From NCBI GenBank assembly GCA_964515335.1, contig CAZETS010000016.1, positions 1-64,000 on the forward strand: a stretch of DNA of 64,000 nucleotides, in the 5' to 3' direction. Made by a program: the position numbers and the translations under genes. The notes under the pieces are model-generated. The model made no database searches. It saw only the letters and a program-made list of their open reading frames with translations, and was not told where the DNA came from. Shown piece by piece: positions 58,549 to 64,000 of this stretch (position 1 is its first letter; each line of letters opens with the position of its first letter). This DNA is from TMED88 sp964515335. Its GTDB lineage: Bacteria > Myxococcota_A > UBA9160 > UBA4427.

Positions 58549-59715
58549 GTGGACCGCAGGACGACGACGAGTGGCGCCTCGCGGTGGCGCGCCGCTGCGC
58601 TGGCACTGCTGGTGGTAGCGCCCGGCGTCGCGGGCGCCGAGCCCGAGACCGCCGATCCCGCAGGGATGGACGCCGGGCTGCTGCGCCAGCTCGAGGAGGC
58701 CGCGCGGCTCGATCGCGAGACGCGGGCCCAGCGCGAGGCACGGGAGGCCGCCTTGCGGGCGAGCCGCGAGGCCGAGCGGAGCGCCGAGGAGGCCCGCCTC
58801 CGCGAGGCGGAGCGCGCCGAGCGGGCGCCGCTCGAGCAGGCGATCGCCGACCAGCAGGCCCACCAGGTGGATCTGCTCGACGCGGTCGACGGGGGCGGCG
58901 ATGCGCGCGGCCTCGTCCCGGCGCCCGCCCCGCTCGACCCCGGCGTCGCCGACCCACGCGTCGCCGCGCCGAGTCCGACCCTTCGCCCCCTGCCCGACGA
59001 GATCTTCGACCGCAGCGACGAGGTGATCCGCGCCGGGACCTGGGGCAACCGCGAGGACCTCCGCGTGACGCGCCTCGTCCTCGATGCCGACGGTGACGGA
59101 CGCCCCGAGCTGATCCGCATCGTCGACCGCCGCTCCGGCGAGCTGGTCCGTCAGGAGGAGGACCGCAACTACGACGGCGTGCTCGACGCCTGGACGCGCT
59201 TCCGTTCCGGCCAGCCCAGTAGCCGCGCCCTCGACGGCAACGACGACGGCAACCCGGACGCCTTCGAGAGCTATCGCGACGGCCGTGTCGCGTTGCGCGA
59301 GCTCGACCGCGACGACGACGGCGTGCGCGACGTCTTCTACCGCTACCGCGGCGACTCGCTGGTCGAGGAGCGCCACGACGCCGACAACGACGGCCTCGTC
59401 GACCTGGTGATCGTCTACGAAGAGCGTCTTCGCGTGCGCGCCGAAGAAGACGTGGACCGGGACGGCCGCATGGACCTCTGGACGAGCTACGTGAGCGACG
59501 CCGGCCTCGAGCGCGTCGCGCGCGTCGAACGCGACCGGCGGGGCCTCGGGTTCGCCGACACCATCGAGGTCTTCGAGACCCGAGGCGGCGCCTCGGTGCT
59601 GCTGCGGCGCGAGGAAGACCTGAACGGCGACGGCGAGATCGACGTGGTGTCGTTCTACGTGGGCGGCAAGCTGAAGCGACGCCAGATCCGCGATCCCGAC
59701 GGGACGCCGATGTAG
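58549..59715 (+). CDS. Exported protein with DxDxDG calcium-binding-like repeats
   Basis: 388 aa. The signal peptide is ALALLVVAPGVAGA, then a charged coiled-coil stretch rich in Ala/Arg/Glu (about 45-115), a Pro-rich linker, and about seven D-x-[DN]-x-D-G-x-x-[DE] loops from about 182 to the end (DADGDGRPE, DRNYDGVLD, DGNDDGNPD, DRDDDGVRD, DADNDGLVD, DLNGDGEID and a shorter DRDGRMD). Such loops bind Ca2+ in EF-hand-like and thrombospondin-type-3 repeats. A periplasmic or surface structural role is inferred. GTG start; GGAG is very close (2-3 nt), so the start is uncertain. Confidence 0.75.
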   Translation: MDRRTTTSGASRWRAAALALLVVAPGVAGAEPETADPAGMDAGLLRQLEEAARLDRETRAQREAREAALRASREAERSAEEARLREAERAERAPLEQAIADQQAHQVDLLDAVDGGGDARGLVPAPAPLDPGVADPRVAAPSPTLRPLPDEIFDRSDEVIRAGTWGNREDLRVTRLVLDADGDGRPELIRIVDRRSGELVRQEEDRNYDGVLDAWTRFRSGQPSSRALDGNDDGNPDAFESYRDGRVALRELDRDDDGVRDVFYRYRGDSLVEERHDADNDGLVDLVIVYEERLRVRAEEDVDRDGRMDLWTSYVSDAGLERVARVERDRRGLGFADTIEVFETRGGASVLLRREEDLNGDGEIDVVSFYVGGKLKRRQIRDPDGTPM

Positions 59716-59740
59716 CCCCGGGCGCCGGCCGCGGCCGCCC

Positions 59741-61051
59741 TCAACGCTCCTCCGCCTCGACCTCCACGCGCCTGCGCTGCCGCTCGCGGAACGCCTCGAT
59801 GCGCCTCTGCTCGATGAGCCGCATCAGCGCCTGGTTGCGCTTCTTGATGCGCTCGAGCTCCACCGCCAGCTCACGTGGCGTCATCCCCGACTTCTCGAAA
59901 TCGAGGTCGAGCTGCACGCGCTGCTCGCCCCCGTCCGACGCGAGCGCGGCGACCTCCACGCGATTGAGGCCCTCGCGCACCGGAACGAACGCCGAGAAGC
60001 TGCCGTCGGGTGCGAGCTGGACGTCGTAGGAGATCTCGCCGGTCGTGAGGTTGGTGACGATCACGTCGTCGACGTTCGCGAACGAGACGCCGGAGAGGAA
60101 GCCGACGATGTCGCCCGGATTGCGGACCGGCGTGAACGTGCCGAGCGTGATGCGCGAGATCTCGGACAATGCCAGCGGCGACATCAGGGCCTGCTGGCCG
60201 AGCGCGAAGGTGTTGATCGTGATGCCCGCGCGGTGGGCGAGCCGCGAGGCGCTGATCGCCGCCTCGGTGTCCTCGGGATCGGGCGAGGTCGCCTTGCCGA
60301 ACGGAAAGGTCGGCACACCGTCGGTCAGCAACAGCACGACCTTGCGCGCACCGGGCCGCGGCTCGCTGTACGACCGCGTCAGCCCCGCCAGCTCGACGAC
60401 ACCGAGCTGGATCGCCGCCGCGAAGTTGGTCGCGCCGTAGGATCCCTCCTCGAGGATCTCGTCGAGCACCGACGACACGGCCTCGAAGTCGTGGGTGAGC
60501 GGGATCTTCAAGAGCGCGTCCCGCTGCTCGGCGCTGACCCGCTCGCCGGTGGCGGGGTCGACCGCGCCCGAGAAGACGAGCACGCCGACCCGCGTCTGCT
60601 CCGCATCGAGCACCTCGAGCAGATGCCGCGCCGCCAGGATCTCGGCGGCCAGGATGGTGTCGTCCGCATCGCTGCAGACCGTGCCGTCGGGATAGGTGCC
60701 GGGCGGCACCAGCTCCTGCTCGGGATTGATGGCGACCTCGCCGTCGCGGTCGACATCGATGCCGCTCGGGTACCGGGTCGAGTGCGAGACGTCGATCGCC
60801 AGCATCACGTCGAAGTCGGTCGGCGCCCCGCTGCCCGAGCGCGCCCGGCCGCGCACCGGCGCCATCGTGACCTTGTTGCGCACCACCTCGCCGTCGCCCG
60901 GAGACGAGATGGTGATCTGCACCGGCGCGGCGCCGTCGGTGGCGGCCTGCGCGGGCCGCGAACCGCCGGGCCAGGGGGCCAGGGCGAGCCATCCCGCACA
61001 CGCGAGCGCGCCGGCTGCGCGGCGGACTGTCTGGGGCGATCGCTCCGGCAA
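59741..61051 (-). CDS. Exported von Willebrand factor A domain protein
   Basis: 436 aa. A signal-like N-terminus (RRAAGALACAGWLALAPWPG, then AQA) is followed by a small beta domain and a vWA domain whose MIDAS is AIDVSHST near 82-89, with the downstream Thr in GATNF and Asp in LTDGVPT. An insert after MIDAS carries DVDRDGE, a calcium-loop-like motif. The C-terminus is a basic coiled coil (ELERIKKRNQALMRLIEQRR). TTG 61051 is preferred because GAGGAG lies 6 nt upstream; ATG 61078 has no such site. It converges on the DxDxDG-repeat gene. Confidence 0.83.
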   Translation of the reverse strand: MPERSPQTVRRAAGALACAGWLALAPWPGGSRPAQAATDGAAPVQITISSPGDGEVVRNKVTMAPVRGRARSGSGAPTDFDVMLAIDVSHSTRYPSGIDVDRDGEVAINPEQELVPPGTYPDGTVCSDADDTILAAEILAARHLLEVLDAEQTRVGVLVFSGAVDPATGERVSAEQRDALLKIPLTHDFEAVSSVLDEILEEGSYGATNFAAAIQLGVVELAGLTRSYSEPRPGARKVVLLLTDGVPTFPFGKATSPDPEDTEAAISASRLAHRAGITINTFALGQQALMSPLALSEISRITLGTFTPVRNPGDIVGFLSGVSFANVDDVIVTNLTTGEISYDVQLAPDGSFSAFVPVREGLNRVEVAALASDGGEQRVQLDLDFEKSGMTPRELAVELERIKKRNQALMRLIEQRRIEAFRERQRRRVEVEAEER

Positions 61052-61226
61052 GCCAATCTCCTCGCAAGCAGGCGCCATCGGACGGACACCCCGAGGCGGG
61101 TGTTTCGGGTGCTGCGGCCGAGCGCCGAGCATAGTCGAGCGCTTCGACGCCCCTCCAGCGCGTCCGCCGGCGCGCTCGCGGCCGGCTCGCCGCTCTCTCG
61201 ATTTCTCTCGCTCTCTCTACGGGGCT

Positions 61227-62255
61227 CTACGGCGGCGGCGCGCTCGCGAAGGAGTCGATGCGGCTCAAGCGGTTCGCGATGCCTTCGAGCGCATCGAGCA
61301 CCACTGCGCCGAACTCGTCGAGCCGGGTCGCCGTCGCGGCCGCGAACGCCTCGCCGCCGCGTCCCGCCTCGGGCGCCCCGCCCTCGCCCACCAGCGCGAC
61401 GACGGCGCGGAAGTCGTGCGCGAGTAGCAGGCGATGCGCCGCGGCCGGCGAACCGAACGGCGAGTCGGGAACGAACACCGCCTCGAGGCCGAGGGCGCGA
61501 GCGCTGCTCCAGAACGACTCGCGATGCACGCGATGCGATCGCAGATCGCGCACCACCCGAAGATCGGGAAGCGCGAGCGACTCGAAGAACACCGCCAGCC
61601 GCACGCGATCGAGCCACAAGGCCTCGACGGTCGGGGGCGGGCCGGAAGGGCTCGAGTCGTCGCCGGCGGGCGCCTCCTCGACCCGGGGAACGAACGCGAG
61701 CCACACCGTGTAGGGACGGGGCCGGGCCGCCAGCGCTCGCCCCAGTTCGAGCAGCACCGCGCCCCCCGATGCGGCAGTGATCGCGGCCGGGTCGTCGGCC
61801 GCCGTGTGCCGCGGACCCGGTCCGTAGCTCGCCCCGAGCAGGATCACGTCGGTCGAGCGGCCGGGCAGCACACCAACGAGCACGCCCGACGCGGCTTCGT
61901 CGCCTGCCTCGCCGGAGACCTCGTCCGCTGCCTGTCGATCTACGGCGCCGGAAGTGTCAGCGGCGCGGGCGCGGCGACCGGTGTCCGCGCCCATCCGGTG
62001 AAGCTCGTCGGCGAGCCACGCGCGAAGGCGTCGGGCATCGTCGTCCGCGCCGTGCTCGAGGCGCGCGAGTCGGCGCGCGTCCTCGAGGGCGGTCGAACCG
62101 CTGAAGCCACGCGTCGAAACGTCGGGGGCGATGTCGATGCCGGGCAACCAGGCGGGCTCGACGGCGTCCGGCCCCCCTCGACAGGCCAATGCCATCAGAG
62201 CACACGCCAGAACACGAGCCACCAGCAACACCGCCGGACGGCCGCTATGCGTCAT
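61227..62255 (-). CDS. M28-peptidase-like lipoprotein, metal ligands degenerate
   Basis: 342 aa. The signal ends in a lipobox (ALMALAC) with the lipidated Cys near 25. The middle resembles aminopeptidase M28: VILLGASYGPG aligns with the usual GAHYD segment, AITAASGGAVLLELGRALA with the DNASG-x-LLE segment, and VWLAFVPRVEE with the FxxFDAEE strand. The first zinc His and its Asp are Ser and Gly here, so peptidase activity is unlikely. It precedes the vWA gene on the same strand by 175 nt. Confidence 0.65.
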   Translation of the reverse strand: MTHSGRPAVLLVARVLACALMALACRGGPDAVEPAWLPGIDIAPDVSTRGFSGSTALEDARRLARLEHGADDDARRLRAWLADELHRMGADTGRRARAADTSGAVDRQAADEVSGEAGDEAASGVLVGVLPGRSTDVILLGASYGPGPRHTAADDPAAITAASGGAVLLELGRALAARPRPYTVWLAFVPRVEEAPAGDDSSPSGPPPTVEALWLDRVRLAVFFESLALPDLRVVRDLRSHRVHRESFWSSARALGLEAVFVPDSPFGSPAAAHRLLLAHDFRAVVALVGEGGAPEAGRGGEAFAAATATRLDEFGAVVLDALEGIANRLSRIDSFASAPPP

Positions 62256-62436
62256 CCGGCGCCAAACGGACCCACCCATCTCGCTCGCCCACCCCGGCGG
62301 TGAAGGCTAACGCCCCCGAACAGCCAACGCCCACGTGCGCAAATATCGGCGATAGGCCTTTGATTTCGCACCAATTCAATTTTTATTTGCGATTCTTCGC
62401 CACATCGAACGGAAACAATCCACTTTATGTTCGATA

Positions 62437-62459
62437 GGCCCGCTCCTCGCGGGGCTTTT
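62437..62459 (+). terminator. Intrinsic terminator in the AT-rich island
   Basis: GCCCGC pairs with GCGGGGC (one bulged G) around TCCTC and is followed by TTTT (62456-62459). It faces the comM direction and has no protein gene upstream on this strand, so it would end a short transcript. Confidence 0.6.
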
Positions 62460-62461
62460 CA

Positions 62462-62510
62462 GAAGTTGGAGGGCAGGGTTCCGCCCTGAGAACCCTGTCC
62501 TCCCAACTTC
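62462..62510 (+). repeat. Long near-perfect inverted repeat
   Basis: About 19-20 bp arms (62462-62481 and 62490-62510, beginning GAAGTTGGAGGG and ending CCTCCCAACTTC) with an 8-nt loop; one G-U pair and one bulge only. It directly follows the terminator. It could be a second terminator stem, a processed RNA hairpin, or a mobile repeat unit. Confidence 0.6.
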
Positions 62511-62590
62511 CGGAACCGCCTCCCCGAGCGACCGCCTCCCACCCCCTCGATCCCACGCCCGACATCTGCGGTCCCGCGGAGCCAGGACCC

Positions 62591-64000
62591 GTGTCACGCG
62601 TGATGAGCGCCGCGCTGCTCGGCGTAGACGGACACCCCGTCGAAGTCGAAGTTCGCATCAGCTCGCAGCTGCCGCGCATCGACATCGTCGGACTCGCCGA
62701 GGCGTCGGTTCGCGAGAGCGCGGCGCGCGTGCGGGCGGCCATCTCGGCCTCGAACGAGCGGTTCCCCCAGAGCCGCGTCACCGTCAATCTCGCGCCCGCG
62801 TCGCTGCGCAAGTCGGGCGCGGCGCTCGATCTCGCGATCGCGGCGGGGGTGTTGCTCGCGAGCGACGCGATCGCGCCCGAGGCGGCCGACGGCACCGCGT
62901 TCGTCGGCGAACTCGCCCTCGACGGCCGCCTGCGTCCGGTCCGCGGCATGCTCGCGATGGCGCTCGCCGCCCGCCACGCAGGCTGCAAGCGCCTCGTGGC
63001 GCCGGCGGCGTGCGCCGAACAGGCGGCCCTCGCCCCCGACATCGAGGTGCTCGCCGCGGAGAGCCTCTGCGCGGTGATCGAGCATCTGCGCGGCGGCGAG
63101 CCACTGCAGCGGGCCGTGCCCCTGCCACGCGCGGCCATCGCTTTGGAGGGCGCGTGCCTGAGCGAGGTGCGGGGCCAGGCGATCGCCAAACGCGGCCTGC
63201 TCATCGCGGCCGCCGGCGGCCACGGACTGCTGCTGATCGGGCCTCCCGGGGCCGGCAAGACGATGCTGGCCCGGCGCCTGCCCGGCCTGCTGCCGCCCCT
63301 CGACGAGGCCGAAATGCTCGAGGCCACCCGGGTCCACGGTGCGGCGGGCCTGCTGCCCGAGCAGGGCGGCGCCGTGCGGACGCGTCCCTTCCGCGCCCCG
63401 CACCACAGCGCGAGCGCAGCGGGCGTGTTCGGCGGCGGACAGCCGCTGCGACCCGGCGAGGTGTCGCTCGCACATACCGGCGTGCTCTTCCTCGACGAGC
63501 TGCCCGAGTTCGAACGGCGCGTCCGCGAGTCGCTGCGTCAGGTGGTCGAGGAACGCGACATCGTGCTGTCGAGAGCCGGCCACGCCTGTCGCTTTCCGGC
63601 AGACTTCATGCTGGTCTGTGCCGCCAACCCGTGTCCGTGCGGCTGGTACGGCAGCGATCGGCAGGACTGCCGCTGCGACGAGCAGACCGTCGAGCGCTAT
63701 CGGCGACGCATCTCGGGGCCGCTGCTCGATCGCATCGATCTCCACGTGAGCGTGCCCGCGCAGCCCTGGGCCGAGATCGCGGGCGAGGTCGACGGCGAGA
63801 CGAGCGCCGCCCTGGCCGAGCGCGTGCGCGACGTGCGCGACCGGCAGCGCGCGCGCGGCGCTCCGTGCAGCGCACGCATCGCCGACCGACACCTCGACGA
63901 CCACGTGCGCGCCGACACCGGGGCCCGGGCGCTGCTCGGGCACGCGGTGGACCGGCTGGCGCTCTCGGCGCGTGCGGCCCGGCGCGTGCTGCGGGTGGCG
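62591..64000 (+). CDS. comM: YifB/ComM family Mg-chelatase-like AAA+ ATPase, 3' end beyond window
   Basis: The frame is open from GTG 62591 to the last base (470 codons so far; family members are about 500 aa). The start is supported by the family N-terminus, here VSRVMSAALLGVDG, and by GGAG upstream; ATG 62603 is the alternative. An N-terminal ChlI/LonC-like domain is followed by the AAA+ core: Walker A GPPGAGKTML near 218-227, RAPHHSASAAG near 265-275, Walker B LFLDELPEF near 298-306, and a Cys-rich NPCPCGWYG near 349-357. ComM is a branch-migration helicase for integrating DNA in natural transformation; the gene is broad and its role here is inferred. Confidence 0.93.
   Translation, partial: MSRVMSAALLGVDGHPVEVEVRISSQLPRIDIVGLAEASVRESAARVRAAISASNERFPQSRVTVNLAPASLRKSGAALDLAIAAGVLLASDAIAPEAADGTAFVGELALDGRLRPVRGMLAMALAARHAGCKRLVAPAACAEQAALAPDIEVLAAESLCAVIEHLRGGEPLQRAVPLPRAAIALEGACLSEVRGQAIAKRGLLIAAAGGHGLLLIGPPGAGKTMLARRLPGLLPPLDEAEMLEATRVHGAAGLLPEQGGAVRTRPFRAPHHSASAAGVFGGGQPLRPGEVSLAHTGVLFLDELPEFERRVRESLRQVVEERDIVLSRAGHACRFPADFMLVCAANPCPCGWYGSDRQDCRCDEQTVERYRRRISGPLLDRIDLHVSVPAQPWAEIAGEVDGETSAALAERVRDVRDRQRARGAPCSARIADRHLDDHVRADTGARALLGHAVDRLALSARAARRVLRVA

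Larger units (their letters stand above)
62256..62590 (+). other. AT-rich intergenic island before comM
   Basis: 335 bp between the divergent M28-like gene and comM. From about 62335 to 62435 it is clearly AT-rich against the rest of the window (for example CAATTTTTATTTGCG). It carries a possible promoter (TTGATT 62360-62365, 16 bp, TTTATT 62382-62387), an intrinsic terminator and a long hairpin, so a small RNA of about 65 nt or a comM leader is possible. Confidence 0.5.

Noticed and set aside
62594..63943. A 449-codon minus-strand open frame at the right end
   Set aside because: It lies opposite the clear ComM/YifB reading frame with Walker A and B; the antisense translation shows no family features.
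1..64000. Defence system, prophage, integron or insertion sequence
   Set aside because: No transposase, integrase, capsid, nuclease-helicase defence pair or terminal repeats were found; the DUF3516 helicase and MutS2 are housekeeping-type genes without defence neighbours.

Overview
The window is about 70 percent GC, densely coding, and carries no rRNA, tRNA, CRISPR array, transposase or phage gene that I can see. A KDO-8-phosphate synthase and a beta-barrel outer-membrane protein indicate a Gram-negative cell. GlnE, a sigma54-driven amt-glnK pair, MutS2, a DUF3516 helicase, F420/FMN luciferase-like and P450 oxidoreductases, and several acyl-CoA enzymes fit a former-deltaproteobacterial lineage such as Myxococcota or a relative. 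That placement is inference from gene content and composition only.

Layout. 1-5.3 kb: enoyl-CoA hydratase, a small exported protein behind a structured leader-like region, a NUDIX hydrolase and glnE. 5.3-12.6 kb: a POTRA-less Omp85 barrel with glutathione reductase, a CobW-type GTPase, a P450, endonuclease III and a PP2C phosphatase. 12.6-17.6 kb: a Ski2-like helicase, an isocitrate-lyase-family enzyme, and asd, which is preceded by what looks like a complete threonine attenuator (Thr-rich leader peptide, antiterminator, terminator) and followed by a 17-bp tandem repeat. 17.6-25 kb: DUF4404, a luciferase-like oxidoreductase, the sigma54-controlled amt-glnK operon, a quinone reductase, a TraB/GumN lipoprotein, gamma carbonic anhydrase and a TetR regulator. 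25-33.5 kb: a GNAT plus E2-like pair, an FHA-GAF-adenylate cyclase, a DUF4336 protein, argD, enoyl-CoA hydratase, an SGNH hydrolase, a glutaredoxin-like protein and a 59-residue acidic protein. 33.5-41 kb: a deleted RND adaptor, acyl-CoA dehydrogenase, kdsA, two SDRs, a K+ channel, an aldehyde dehydrogenase and murQ. 41-53.7 kb: mutS2, a membrane DUF924 protein, an SDR, xth, an FAD amine-oxidase-like protein, a GH36 glycosidase-HAD phosphatase fusion, homocysteine methyltransferase and a GH20-like glycosidase. 53.7-64 kb: folC, a Cys-rich small protein coupled to an NRDE/TANGO2 protein, a patatin, three exported proteins (DxDxDG repeats, vWA, degenerate M28), an AT-rich island with hairpins, and the 5' part of comM running off the window end.

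How parts work together. GlnE, AmtB and GlnK are all parts of nitrogen control, and the exact -24/-12 promoter before amt ties that pair to nitrogen limitation. The asd leader would link aspartate-family synthesis to Thr-tRNA charging. Short overlaps (ATGA, GTGA, TTGA) show translational coupling in the SDR pair, the channel-ALDH pair, the DUF924-SDR pair and the NRDE-small protein pair.

Strongest leads for something undescribed: the Thr attenuator on asd, the GH36-HAD fusion, the chain of overlapping 5-codon ORFs after asd, the AT-rich hairpin island near 62.4 kb, and several apparent pseudoenzymes (E2-like without its His, M28-like without its His, RND adaptor without its hairpin).
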